64,000 nt of DNA from Tolypeutes matacus. Taxonomy: Eukaryota > Chordata > Mammalia > Cingulata > Chlamyphoridae. Position 1 is the first letter of the stretch, and the number at the start of each line of letters is the position of its first letter. Under the pieces are notes generated by a model. It did no database searches, had not been told where the DNA came from, and worked only from the letters and a program-made list of their open reading frames with translations. The stretch covers positions 8,005,820 through 8,069,819 of the forward strand of contig JAKSZT010054565.1 in NCBI GenBank assembly GCA_026826555.1, given 5' to 3'. A program made the position numbers and the translations under genes. Shown here piece by piece: positions 44,131-54,978 of this stretch.

Positions 44131-45352
44131 ACCTGAGGACTGGATCTGTCCAGGGGCCACCACTTCCCAGAAGGAAGTCTCTGCACCGGGGCAAGCAGGC
44201 TGTACAGGAACTCAGACATGCAGATGCAGCTTCTTCTTCGTAAAGTGCCACCTCGGGTCAGACATGTTTTTAAAAGCTGATTGTTAATGAGCTGGAAAGG
44301 AAAGGAATAAAAACCATTATGATCACTCTAAGAAAGTATTTCTAATTCATGGATCATTTACTATTGATTATCGAAACAAACGTTATTTTGCATACCCTAT
44401 GGCTGATTTTAAAACCTCTATATCTTTGGAGTTTTTAATTTATTTGGAAGCACTATAATAAGCAGCACATGACAATTACTTCCTTCAGTACTCCCTGTAA
44501 TCAAGATAAATTATCTTGCTATTGATGTAAATGGGATATGAAAATCTATAGAGTTCTCCTGAGGAACATAAACTCAACATTATGCTCACCACATCTGAAT
44601 TTTGCAGCAAAATCATTTTGGGGTCAATCAAAAAACATTCCCACAAACTTTTATTACCATCCAGCCTGAGTCACCTCCAGAAATAATTAGCAAACAATAC
44701 CAATGAGGAAGTATTCAGCCTGGCATTGGGCTGTATTGTTATCATGATGCCTTATGCTTTATGCTCAGATGTACAGTGTCATTTGACACTCACAGGTGTC
44801 TTATCATAAATGTATTTACATGTTATACATATTTATTTACAAATCCTTTCCTCCACTGCCAAACAACCTCTTAAGAAAATTCAAAGTACAATTACTCATA
44901 TATGAGTTTTTTATAAACACAATAAACTCAATTTGCGTTATTTCCCAATCTCTCATTTCTCCCCCTTCTTTTCCATCAAGTGTTTGTCTTTTAAGCCTGT
45001 TCCTCTCTATCTAATTTCTCTTCTGCCAGAAAAACGTTACCTTGTGCACCTTCTTGCCATGATCTTTGTTCTCCCTGTTCCCACAGCCCCGTGCTTAAGA
45101 AAGCATGAAGACATAGTCAAAAGAGATCCCACATCCTTTCTTGGGAGTTCTCTCCAGTGTAGAACCCTTCTGGCAATCTTTTTTTTTTTTTTCTTTTGTG
45201 TGCCTAACCACTCTCCAGTGCTGGTATTTATTTTCCTCTTATTGAGCATCTTCATTATAAAAACTCCTTCTTTACAAGTATTAAGTCATCTCTCCGCCAT
45301 ATCTTTTCAAGTTATTTATTTTCAGCCTCAGTTCTTCTGATCTCTCCTGACT
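44131..45352. other. AT-rich unique-looking sequence
   Basis: No gene recognised. A T14-type run at 45179-45192 produces the Phe-rich segment of the 135-codon frame at 44933-45340. No flanking retroposon is visible. Confidence 0.4.
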
Positions 45353-45470
45353 GAGAGAAAGAAAAGGGATGATAGGGGAGGAGAAGGGGAAGGAAAAGAG
45401 GAAGAGAAGGAGGAGATGGAGAGGGAATAGAAAGGAAGAAGGAGAAGGGGATGGGGAGGAGCGGGAGAAG
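45353..45470 (+). repeat. 118-bp polypurine tract
   Basis: Almost entirely A and G on the plus strand with about six pyrimidine interruptions (for example near 45370, 45373, 45417, 45429, 45452, 45462). It ends in gcagcagcagc. Long purine mirror-type tracts can form triplex (H-DNA). Confidence 0.9.
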
Positions 45471-45597
45471 CAGCAGCAGCAAATACTTTAACATATTCAC
45501 AGTGGATACCATTGGGCCATAAGATTATGGGCGATTTATGTTATTGTTTTCTTTGTGTTTTTCGGGATTTTCCCAGTTGTCTAAGATGCACATATAC

Positions 45598-46120
45598 ACT
45601 TTAGCCCAATTTCCCTAGAAAGCAGAGCCCGTGTCAAGAGCTTATTGCTAACTCTTTATTGGAAGCATAATCCCAGGGAAGTAAGCAGAAGGATAAAAGT
45701 GTGAGACATTGGGAAAAGGAAAAAAAAAATACCAGGTGGTGCCACTGCAAAGCTGGTCAGGGCTTCCTAAGAAAACAAAGCTGATGACTCAGTCATGTAG
45801 GTATCTCCAGGGAGGCCACAGGGAGCTAGCTGTGTCTCCTACAGTCAGCCAGGGGGAGCAAAGGCAAGTCACTCACCTGCTCACTCCCTCTGGCCCAATG
45901 TTCAGGTCTGCCTGGGTGGGTGTGCTGACTCCCCACTCATGCCGGTTACCAAGGCTCCCTGTATGGTTCCCTGTGCCCAGCCATCTCTCATCACTTGGTG
46001 CCATGCACCAGGCTCCTTGGTCTGCCGAGCTGCTGGTGGCAGCCTAGACAGCAGCCAGGGCTTTATGACCCCACAAACAGTCTGAGCTCCTGCTAGGGCT
46101 GCTCTGGTCAGGACACAAGG
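45598..46120 (-). repeat. Old LTR-like repeat, probably related to 57404-57850
   Basis: 'gcccaatttccctagaaagcagagcc', 'gctaactctttattggaagcataatcccagggaagt' and the end 'cagccagggctttatgacc' look like an antisense LTR whose polyadenylation region lies at the left. The assignment is by general pattern. The 112- and 123-codon frames across it lack domains. Confidence 0.4.
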
Positions 46121-46597
46121 CAAGCAGCCAAGCCTGGTGATCGAATTTTCTAAGAAAATAACAATAAAAGTTTGTTTAAAACATTTAATTAAATATAAAA
46201 CCTCTATCCTTTCCATCTTTGTTTGCTTAAGGCTCATTCTAACTTCATTACAGCCCAGATGCAAACTGCACACAGTACTTTAAGGCAGAGGTCATAAACT
46301 GAAAAGCCCACAGGGTCAGGCCAGCCACATAAAGAAGAAAGTAAACCCCTTAGAGACTTGAGAGCTGTGGCAATCCATGAGCCACGCCCATAATTTATAG
46401 CTGCTCAGCTCCAGACTAGGGTTGCCACCTCTTTTGTTTTTTCCCTCCAAAAATTGAAAAATTAAACATCAGGACTTTTCTGCAAAACCTCCTGATTGTT
46501 CACTGTTGACAACAAACAAGTTTATTTTCCAATGCTTTGGGCCAAACCAAACCTGTCAGCTTCCCACAGACATTCATCTAATTATCCACTGATTTGT
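46121..46597. other. AT-rich sequence, possible diverged hAT fragment
   Basis: 'ggcagaggtcataaactgaaaagcccacagggtcaggcc' at 46285-46325 and 'gagccacgcccataattta' at 46379-46400 faintly resemble a hAT MITE with 'ggtcggcaaactacggccc' ends. Not strong enough to call. Confidence 0.3.
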
Positions 46598-46604
46598 GAC
46601 ATCT

Positions 46605-46984
46605 CCTTTTTTTTTTTTTTTTTATGATTTACTTTATTTATTTATTTCTCCCCCACCCTTGTTATTTGTACTTGCTGTGTTTGTTCATCTTCCTTGTGTG
46701 TGTGTGTGTGTGTTTTTAGGAGACACCAGGAACCAAGCCCAGGACCTCTGCTGTGGAAGGGAGGCGTGTAATTGAGCCACCTCTGCTCCCTGCTTGTTGT
46801 ATCTCTCATTATGTTTTCCTCCTTGTGTCTCTTGTTGCGTTATCTTGTGTCAGCTTGCCACACCTGCCCATTGCATCAGCTCGCTGTCTTGCTCGTCTTC
46901 TTTAGGAGGCACCAGGAACCAAACCCAGGACCTCCCATGTGGTAGGTGAGAGCTCAATCGCTTGAGCCACATCCACTTCCCTGA
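46605..46984 (-). mobile_element. DAS-type dimeric SINE (tRNA-Ala-derived), reverse orientation
   Basis: T-rich sequence at 46607-46623 is the poly(A) tail in reverse. Two tRNA-like monomers follow: 'aggagacaccaggaaccaagcccaggacc… ttgagccacctctgctccc' (about 46719-46790) and 'aggaggcaccaggaaccaaacccaggacctcccatg… gcttgagccacatccacttcc' (46904-46981). The reverse complement gives a pol III A-box-like 'tggctcaagc' and a B-box-like GGTTTGGTTCC (46915-46925 reversed). A (GT)9 run is at about 46697-46714. Flanking gacatct at 46598-46604 and 46985-46991 is the likely target-site duplication. This family is diagnostic of Xenarthra and best known from Dasypus. Confidence 0.88.
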
Positions 46985-47056
46985 GACATCTGCTTTTAAA
47001 AGGACTGTCTCAAACATAGAAACATTTCATTTTCCAAGCCTTTTGCATTGCCTCAT

Positions 47057-47275
47057 AATAACAATAGCTCAAACTTATTGAGAAGGTTACATATGTGCAA
47101 CATTGTTAGTGTTAGACATGGATATCCTCATTTAATTTTCACAACAGCGCTACTATATAGGTCATATTATTATTCTCATTTTACAGATGAGGAAATTGTG
47201 ACTCAGAGGCTCCAGGCAATACGAGGGGAATCAGGATTCAAACCCACATCTGTGTGCCTCCAGGCAGTTTGCTCC
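47057..47275 (+). repeat. MIR SINE
   Basis: 'aacaatagctcaaacttattgagaagg', 'cctcatttaattttcacaacagcgctactatatagg', 'ctcattttacagatgaggaaattgtgactcagagg' and 'tcaggattcaaacccac' follow consensus order. Confidence 0.88.
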
Positions 47276-47439
47276 AGCCCTGGGAGACCCCAGTCACTGA
47301 ATTCACAGAGCTTCAGAGAGGTCCTGAGGGTCTGAGAAAGAGCAGGCGGCTATGGGCCTAGATTGGACCCCTTAGAGAAAGTCCCCTGGGCACTTTCTTT
47401 CAGATTTCCATGGGGATTTTAACTGAAAACAGGACCAGA

Positions 47440-47620
47440 TCTTCCAAGAGAGCCCAAAGGCAGTCTTCTCTGGGCAGCCTTCCCAGACTCATTCCCTCAG
47501 TGGCCTTCACTTCCCAGCACCCACCTTCATCTTCCACAGTCTTCTCCTCTAAAGACTGAACTCACTAAAGGCAGAGACTTTAAGTATCTGTGTATACTTA
47601 TCTCACTTAATCAAGGAAAA
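47440..47620 (+). repeat. L2 LINE 3' fragment
   Basis: 'agccttcccagactcattccc' then 'actgaactcactaaaggcagagactttaagtatctgtg' resembles the L2 3' end (gagctccttgagggcagggactgtgtctt). Diverged. Confidence 0.5.
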
Positions 47621-47904
47621 GACCAATAAATCCATCAATTAATAACCTTTCTTTTTCTTGAAACCCTTTGAAAACCTGATGAAAGCTAATAGTCCTCTCC
47701 CCAGTAATACACATATTAAACCAAATGTTCCATTTTCAGAGAGTTCCTTTGCCTCCTGAAGCCCATCCATGAGCCTATGTTAAGAACTCCTGATCAATCA
47801 TACTCTTTCTTTATAGAGAAGTAATTTCAATCCCACATACCTGTCTAAGATCACATGATGAGTCAGTGATTTATCAAGGACTCCCTGATTCCTAATGTTT
47901 TATT

Positions 47905-48250
47905 TAGGGTTCATGGTTTACATGGAATAAAAACCAACTCAAGCCAGCCTCAAAACAAGCGGAGAGTGCATTTGAGAGAATGGGAGTACATCAAGGAATT
48001 CACTGGCCTCCTGGGCCTCAAGAAGGAATTGGAACTGGAAAATCAGGAAACCATCAAAAAGTCATGCATCACCCTCTCACTTCCATTTGTCTCTCCTCTC
48101 TTTTTCTCTCCTTGTGGCTTCTCCCTTTCTCTGCTTTCCAACTTATATCTATTCCATAGCTCCCAAGTTTCCATTTCCTCTGCAAAGAGATAATTCCAGA
48201 GTGGGTGACCACATCTTAGAACCAGACACACACTCCTGGGAGGAAGAACC
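47905..48250 (+). repeat. Possible old dispersed repeat
   Basis: 'ataaaaaccaactcaagccagcctcaaaac' and 'gaattcactggcctcctgggcctcaagaagg' resemble a mammalian repeat with a 'accaactcaagtcagcttaagc' start, followed by a CT-rich stretch at 48075-48180. Family not assigned. Confidence 0.35.
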
Positions 48251-48485
48251 TGATTGTCTCAACTTGGAACTAAGAATCTGTGTCCAGAAGTGTGGGGTCA
48301 CTTAATACAAGTGTGGCAACCAGAGACAGTGTCCATCACTGGCGGAATGGAGAAGAAGACAATGTAGATGAGCACTGTGGAGATGAAGCATTTAAAAGCA
48401 ACAAGCTAGATGTACACAGAGCACATGGATAGAGCTTAAATGTATCTTAATGAGTAGAAAAAGTAAGAAACAGAATGAGAACTAG

Positions 48486-48660
48486 ATTAGCACTTGTCCA
48501 ACTTTAATGTACAGACAAATCTCTAGGGGAACTTGTTCGAGTGAAGACTCTGATTCAGCAAGTGTGAGGCAGGACCTAAGATTCTGCATTTCTAACAAGC
48601 CCCAGGTGATGTTGCTAGTCTGTGAACCACACTCCTAGTAGTCAGACTCTAGAGCATTAT
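48486..48660 (+). mobile_element. hAT-Charlie-type MITE
   Basis: 'cttgtccaactttaatgtacagacaaatctctaggggaacttgttc', 'gactctgattcagcaagtgtgaggcaggacctaagattctgcatttctaacaagccccaggtgatg' and a 'gtgaaccacac' end are a clear member of the MER3/MER20/MER58 class. ctctagag just beyond the 3' end fits the nTCTAGAn target preference of hAT-Charlie elements. About 170 bp. Confidence 0.82.
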
Positions 48661-49844
48661 CTCAGTTGTGTAAATTAAAAACACATGCCCAAATGACTCC
48701 ACCTCTTTTCCAAAGACACACACATTCTCCAGGACATGCATCAAACCCAAGCTGGTACTTAGGGGAGTGAGAGAGGCAAGTATGGAAGTGGGATGGAATA
48801 CAAGGAAAAACAATTGAAATAGAAGGGAAAGGCCTTGCTCAAACCAAGGGTGAGAGTGTGTTTTAACTGAGGAATGTGATTAACTCAACCCTCTTTGTCT
48901 ACAATTCAAAGTAAAATAAAAAAAGGTATGAAGCTGTTGGGTGCCTCCCCCATAGTGGGCCTCAGAGAAAGGAGATGCCAAAAGCTGAGAAGACACCCAG
49001 AGTTTCCCAGCCCAGTGAGCCCACCAATCCCTGTGTGGCTTCCCAGGCCATGGTAGCTTGGCAGACTAGCCTGGGCCATCCCTGCAAGTGCCCCCTCTAC
49101 ATCCCATAGGGATCAGTTGAAATGATGGGTTAGCTTTCACTTATGAGAAGATGGCCTGGTGGGGTGATGAGATTTAAAATCTCCTGCCCTTGCACTTCCA
49201 CCAGGATGGCAGTCAATGTCTTTGCAGGATATAGGAAAACCATCTGCTTAGATTTATTCTAATAATTTGATTCACATGTACAGGCAAAAAAAGAAAAATC
49301 AAATCAACAACAGTAATCAAGGAGGCGAATAAGCAAATATATCAAACCCTTTTCCAGAGGATGTTTTAATAAGAAAAAGGCTGAGAGCCAATGACGCTGA
49401 TAGACCTAAAACCAGGCCACAACAAGGAGAGAGGGAGTGAACCCACAGCACATCTCAGGAGGCAAAGAAGCACGTCCCTGAATGGTGACATTGTGATCAA
49501 TTCCTCCTGTGCTCAAAGCTCATTCTCTCTAATTTATTAGAGAGACTAAACACAAGTATGGTTCCAAGACAGGAAGAATTGGAAATATGAAATACCCTAC
49601 ATTCTGCTTTCCCTCAAAAGCTCCATTACACTCCTGTGTTTTCTTCACTTTCCCCTTATTTCTTGGAGAGTGAAGAAAATGGTATTTCCAACAAATCATT
49701 CAATCCAAGGAGCAAATTTTTCAGTTCGTGGATTCTCTCTGAAGGGAAACATTCTCCTAATCACTGATTAATCGAGGAGTGAATAGATCCATCATAATGT
49801 CCTCAAACTCAGTGACCTAGGTCCTATGTTAATCATGGGATAGT
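48661..49844. other. Unique-looking sequence
   Basis: Very few open frames and no recognised repeat or gene. Confidence 0.4.
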
Positions 49845-49960
49845 CACTTATTGAGCACCTGCCATATGCTTGGCACTATATCAAGCACTAAGATCAGGAG
49901 CAAAGAAGTACTGAACTTGGACGTTGTCTATTAGGAACCCACCATCTATCTACAGAGACT
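49845..49960 (-). repeat. L2/MIR-type terminus, reverse orientation
   Basis: 'cacttattgagcacctgccatatgcttggcactatatcaagcactaagatcaggagc' is the reverse of the shared L2 3' end. The downstream 'gaacccaccatctat' fits L2 better than MIR. Confidence 0.6.
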
Positions 49961-50639
49961 GGAGCAAAATATACAAGCTCACTTAGAGCAATGAACTGTA
50001 TTCTTCTGCATAGGATATCCAGTGGGTTGGCCTCAGGTTTGGCTAGGTCCACAGATGCAAAGAATGATACCCCATGGACACAAACTTCCTGAACATGAAG
50101 TTCTCACAGAAGGAAGCAGAGTTGAGAAACAGATGGAGAAGCAAAGAGGAACACTGGCAGAACCTGGCTGGGACCTGATCTTCTGGGATATTATAACACA
50201 AGAAAAAAGAAAGAACCCTTCTCTCCCTCATATCCATATCAAGCCCCAAAAAGAATTCAAATTCACTCTTTCTGATTCACCTGCCCTTCCTCCCCACATG
50301 AATCACTGGGCAAGGCTATGGGGTCCTCTGGTTGGTCAGTCTGAATTCTGTATCCACCCCCAAAAGGGCATAAGGAGCTCCCTGATTGACAGACCCATCA
50401 AAATCATATGGATTCAGGGAGTGTGAGGGTCAGTAAAGAAAATTCTGCTGGTCAGATGAATGAATAACATGTTATGATTGATACTACAATGACATTGAAA
50501 ATATGAGACATCACAGTGAGCTGAAATAAATTTAGGAGAGAGAAGAGTGTTTCTGGAAGTGGTAAAGTTAAACACAAAGTAAATCTCATTGTGGGTCTAC
50601 TGTGTGGCATGCACACATTAGATCCTTTAGCACACATTA
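49961..50639. other. Unique-looking or old LTR-derived sequence
   Basis: A 134-codon frame lies at 50022-50426 (plus) with no domain. 'ggaagcagagttgagaaacagatggagaag' and 'gggacctgatcttctggg' resemble internal words of the LTR-like class at 9490-9830, but this is too weak for a call. Confidence 0.3.
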
Positions 50640-51000
50640 TCAAAATCCAAAATGTTCATCATCATCTACAAGGGCTGCATGACAGGTCCCTGCCCAGACC
50701 TACCTTTATCTCTTGCCATCTGTCCTCCTCCTCCCATCACTGGGTTTACTTTTATACTCACCAGGTCCTTGCACTTGCTGCTCCTCCCACCAGAAGTTCC
50801 TTTCCCTGCTTATCTTACTGCTGACTCTACTAATCCTTCAGTTTCCATCCTAAATGTCTCTTCCCTCTCCCACCCTTAATGACCAGGTTCCCTACCATGT
50901 CCCTCAATACTGAGCTCCACCAGGGCAGGAAATGTGTCTGAATTGATCACCACTGTTTATCCATTGCATAATCCTAACACACAGTAGGAATTTGATAACC
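50640..51000 (+). repeat. L2 LINE 3' region, well preserved order
   Basis: 'ggtccctgcccagacctacctttatctcttgcc', 'ggtccttgcacttgctgctcctcccaccagaagttcc', 'tactgagctccaccagggcaggaaatgtgtctga' and 'cctaacacacagtaggaatttgata' run in the L2 order over about 350 bp. The two 75-77-codon frames in it are incidental. Confidence 0.82.
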
Positions 51001-51115
51001 ATGTCACTCATTCATTCATTCAATAAATATTGACTGAGCACCAACTCTATGCCAGGCCCTATGACAGGTACAAGCCAAACAGACAAGGCTCTCTCTTCTC
51101 AAGGAACTTAAATAT
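51001..51115 (-). repeat. L2 3' terminus in opposite orientation, tail to tail with the L2 at 50640-51000
   Basis: 'cattcattcattcaataaatattgactgagcaccaactctatgccaggccc' is the reverse complement of the L2 end, so the two L2 3' ends meet at about 51000. Confidence 0.75.
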
Positions 51116-51779
51116 ATGTCAAATCAATGAATGAGCACACTGAATAGAGACTCAGGAGCTAGGAGAGACTTTAGGTGGAGGGGAGAATGAGAGTGATGGC
51201 CCAGAAGGAATGAAGGAATGATGAGAATTAGCAAGATCCTCTCCAGGTGATCCCTTCCTGATCCCACTAAAGGCCAAACCTCAGTTTCTGCAAACCCACA
51301 AGTCTGCAAGGAGCCTCCCCTTCCCCGCCGCCCCATCTCCCTCATGGCACAACTTTCCTGCAAAAGGGAGTCAAGCAAAAATGACAAGACATTACTCCCC
51401 CACCCACCCACCTATCATTCCAAGAGCACAGGGAGTGAACCGTTCTTGGTTCGCTGTGAATAGCACTCTGGAAAAGTCAAGTACCATCTGCCTGCTGAAT
51501 CACACTTGACTTTTTGCTAAAATCAAGACAATTACAAGATTGTTCCTGATCCTCTTAAGAATGACTTAATGGCCCTTGAACCAAATTAAACATAGGACAG
51601 GCCTGGAATGGGGAAGAATAAGAAAGGCTCCACTGAATTCCCAGGAGGATTTCACTTCTTAAGAGGCAATGCTGTCACCCTCACAAGCAGCAATGGGTGA
51701 AAAACTGGCTTGGCTTGATGGTTGTTCATTTGTTTTTTAAGGAAGCTGCAATTCATGATCATTCAAATACCTAAAACAT
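51116..51779. other. Unique-looking sequence
   Basis: No gene recognised; a CA/CCC-rich word is near 51397-51413. Confidence 0.4.
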
Positions 51780-52400
51780 TCATTTTTTAAAATTGATTTT
51801 ACTCAGACAAGTGATGATAAACATTCAGTTAAGACATCTTTTGACCACCCATTCCCGAAGCCAATCCCCTCCCCCCATTTCAGAAATAACTACTATTACC
51901 AATTTGGTGTGTTCCTTCCAGACTCTTTTCTATGCATTACCACACACCTATGTCACATTATTTTATTTTTCTTTGTTTTGTTTAATATAAATAATTTAAT
52001 ATTATACTTTCAGCTCTAAAACTTTATTTTTTTCTCTTCACAATATCATGGAAGTCTTTCTATATTAGCACATATAAATCTACCTATTCTTGTTATATGT
52101 ACAAAGTATTCCTTAGTAACTCTATGCTGTTATTTATTTAGCATTAAATATTCCATAACTTTACTATTAATGAACTTAGCAAAAAAAATTTTTTTACAAT
52201 TTTTCATAATTACAAACAATGCTATGAAAAACACCCTTGTTTGTACCTCCTAGAGTGTATGTGCCAGTGAGTGTTTTACTAGAGTGGATATCTAGAAATG
52301 AATTCCTAGGTCATAGGACACACACATTTGTTTTAACAGAAGCTACCAAATTCCCCTCCAAATTGCCTGACCCCTCCTGTCAGCATTGATAGGGATCATC
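51780..52400 (-). mobile_element. Old LINE-1 (L1M-type) ORF2 end and 3' UTR, reverse orientation
   Basis: 'gtgttccttccagactcttttctatgca', 'catggaagtctttctatattagcacat', 'ataattacaaacaatgctatgaaaaacacccttg', 'gtggatatctagaaatgaattcctaggtcataggac' and 'ccaaattcccctccaaattgcc' are the reverse complement of an ancient L1 3' region, in order. It is heavily diverged with no open frame, and clearly older than the L1 at 8292-9370. Confidence 0.8.
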
Positions 52401-52547
52401 TTCTTTCTCCAGATTTATTTGACATTTTCCCCTAAACCTCACCAGAGCTAGTATGACCATAAAGTACAAGTGGGACACTGGACAGCCTTGAATAAGAGTT
52501 TTACAAAACAAAAAGAAATACACTCCTAGAGTGACATTTTGAAGTTT
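52401..52547. other. Short unassigned spacer
   Basis: No recognisable element between the old L1 and the LTR. Confidence 0.3.
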
Positions 52548-53170
52548 TGTGAATCCCATAAAAGATCATGTTCTTTGAATAAGCCATAGCTGTGGGTGTG
52601 GGACCATTTGATTGTATTAAATTCAATTAAGGGACCTTTAGATTAGATCACTTTAGGGCTTTGATCAGACTACATCAGTGAGGTGTGGCCCAGGCTAAGT
52701 CTCCATCCTCTTACTGGAGTCTTATATATAGGGAGCTACACAGAGAAAGATAGCAGCCATTTTACCTTGCCATGTGGGAGAAGACTCCAGGATCATCTAC
52801 AACTGCAGAAAGACAGAGAAACCCTGAGAGGCTGTGAAAGAGGCTGGAGGGTGGAATTAGAGGAAAATCTGAAGCAGCAAGTTCCTCCAAGAAGCTAGGC
52901 CCATGAAGCAGCTCAAAGCTGAAAGAGAAAGTGAGGAGTGCTGGAGGAGAAAGCAGAGAGATACTGGCAAACCCACCATTTTGCCTTGCTATATGGTAGG
53001 AGTCCAGGATCTGCCAGCAGCGGACTTTCAGTGAGAAAGCATTTCCAATGATGCCTTATTTGGATATTTCCATGGCCTCAGAACTGTAAGCTTTTACCCC
53101 AAATAAATTCCATTATAAAAGCCAGCCCATTTCTGGTATTTTGCATCAGCAGCCTTGGCAAACAAAAATA
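52548..53170 (+). mobile_element. LTR of MaLR/ERVL type (different subfamily from 14898-15370)
   Basis: 'aatcccataaaagatcatgttctttgaataa', 'cagtgaggtgtggcccagg', 'cttactggagtcttatatatagg', 'ttttaccttgccatgtggga' and the 3' segment 'cctcagaactgtaagcttttaccccaaataaattccattataaaagccagcccatttctggtattttgcatcagcagccttggcaaac' form an LTR with an AATAAA signal at about 53101-53106. The 'aaagccagccc… tggtatttt… agcagcc' end parallels the MaLR LTR at 14898-15370. A partial internal repeat ('ccattttgccttgc' near 52977 echoes 52758) is visible. No internal retroviral frame. Confidence 0.68.
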
Positions 53171-53954
53171 ACCACTAAGGGGAGACAAAGACAAAACAAT
53201 TCACAAAAGAAAAGAAAATGAATGAAAGTGACAAACACATAGGGTAAAAAGATCAATACAGATACAAAAAGCAAAATATTATCAAATTAGCAAAGATTTT
53301 CTAAACTCTTTTGGGTCCATATTTGGGGTTCATATTTTCTGGAAAGTGAAACTGAGAAGGGTTAGGTAACTTGCCAATTTACACATCTGGAAACTGGTGT
53401 TGACTGACTGGCTGTATTTCATGCCCAAAGTCACAGAGGCTAAGATGGGATGCAACCGTGGTCTCCCAAATGTCTGTCTAATCCACTGTGTTGCTTATAA
53501 CCATATTTATTGATGGAGGTGACACAGGTCATTCTCATAAACAAGAATAAGAGATGCAGCCATGTCCAGGCACAGCACCAGATGGGAAGCTAGGTACGCA
53601 GAATGGTGGCCTCTGGGTAAGGGCATTATCTATAATGGTCATAGCTCTTTAACTCCTAGCTGTGTCTCAGAAACTGCTTGAAGGAGGCAGGCTCTGCCAA
53701 GTCAGCTGAGTGGTCTGGGTGACCTAAAGGGGCCCAGTAGCAACGTGTCACATTCAGAAGGCTCTGAAGGCAGAAGACATGGTTGTGCCCTTCCCTCTTG
53801 CTCTGGTCCCCCCATCAAACCAGGAAGGGCAACTCTAATGATAGGCTGGGTGATGGGCACATCCCAGACATTTCCTGTACAAGTGTAGCCTATTGTTTGG
53901 CAGGAAATCAGTATGGGATAATCATTAGTATTTCCAAACATGGCCCTTGGGACA
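53171..53954. other. Unique-looking sequence with a weak MIR-like phrase
   Basis: 'gaagggttaggtaacttgcc' at 53356-53375 and 'cccaaagtcacagaggctaag' at 53424-53444 suggest a degraded MIR. No gene. Confidence 0.35.
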
Positions 53955-54020
53955 GAGAAGTTAAGTAATTTGACCAAGGTTACACAGCTCCCAAGCAGTG
54001 AAAGCTTGGCTTTTCCATCC
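53955..54020 (+). repeat. MIR SINE 3' fragment
   Basis: 'gagaagttaagtaatttgaccaaggttacacagctcccaagcagtgaaagc' is a near-consensus MIR 3' core. Confidence 0.75.
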
Positions 54021-54812
54021 CTCTAGTGTTCCCCAAGCTCATCCACTTGCAAACCACCTTCCCAATTCTGTCCATATCTTCTCTACTGTGGTTTACATTA
54101 AAATTTTAATTGACTTTAAATCAAATCACTTTTCAAATATTTGCTTTCATTAAGAAGTCATGAGTTTTATGTGCTAGTTATCTATATAGTTTTGATTTCC
54201 ACTAAAATAAATATATAACTACTAGAATTTGTACCATTGTCCGCCTGTCACCTCACAAACCACCAACAGTAGTAACTTGCAACACAGTTTGCACACTTTG
54301 GGACTCTTCCTCCTGCTACCGCCAAGACATCCAATGAATAAAATTGCACTGCTATTTATTCAGATTTATGATGTATGATTTCTGCTTGTTGTTTATAAGA
54401 AACCAGAGTGAGGGTCAGACGATTTACTCACTGTGAGCTTCAAAGGGAAAAGGGAAACATTCATTTACCCAGACAGAGAGGAGCAGAGACCAGCCCCACA
54501 GAGGGCTCAAGTGTGGTCAGAAGCCATGTCCCAGGGGGGAAAAAAAAACAAACGCTCCAACTGAACCAGGATTCTAAGTTCCCTTCCAAGGAATATGCTG
54601 GTTTTATGATGACTGTTCTCCAACTCCTTGACTTCCAAGTATGGCCCAAGGAACACTCCCCTCCCCAACCTCCAACTCTCTGTTCTCTGCTTTTCAGGGT
54701 GAGAATTGTTATGCCTCTGGCTGTGAAGTCTGATTACCTACCAAAGGTGGCTTCCACACCCCTGCTGGGCTCCCAAACATCCCTTCAACCCTGAATTTTC
54801 CTCTTCCAAAAG
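54021..54812. other. Unique-looking sequence
   Basis: A 128-codon plus frame at 54408-54794 has no domain. A 'ctgttctctgcttttcag' acceptor-like word at about 54679-54697 is immediately followed by 'ggtgagaa'. Confidence 0.35.
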
Positions 54813-54978
54813 CCTCCCTCCTTCCCTCTCTCTCCTTCACACTCTCTCTCCCTCCTTCCCTCTCTCTCTCTCCTTCCTTCTCTCCCCTCCCTGCTCCTCA
54901 TCTCCCTTCCCTCCCTCTCTCCCTCTCTCCTCCCTCTCTTTCTCTCCAGTCTGCTTCAATTTTTTTTTTTTTTTTTTT
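54813..54978. repeat. Polypyrimidine (CT)-rich tract with T19
   Basis: Uninterrupted pyrimidine runs at 54842-54892 (51 nt) and 54901-54947 (47 nt), then T19 at 54960-54978. Possible triplex-forming DNA on the complementary purine strand. Confidence 0.92.

Noticed and set aside
44933..45340. 135-codon frame rich in Phe and Leu, like a membrane protein
   Set aside because: The hydrophobic segment is produced by a T-run and pyrimidine-rich DNA; no transmembrane family is recognisable.
46605..46984. tRNA-Ala gene candidates (two tRNA-like blocks)
   Set aside because: The blocks lie in a dimeric SINE with a poly(A) tail and target-site duplication; acceptor pairing and the normal tRNA length are not preserved.
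54679..54705. Acceptor followed by donor (…tttcagGGTGAGA)
   Set aside because: The exon between them would be zero to one base, so this is not a plausible exon.
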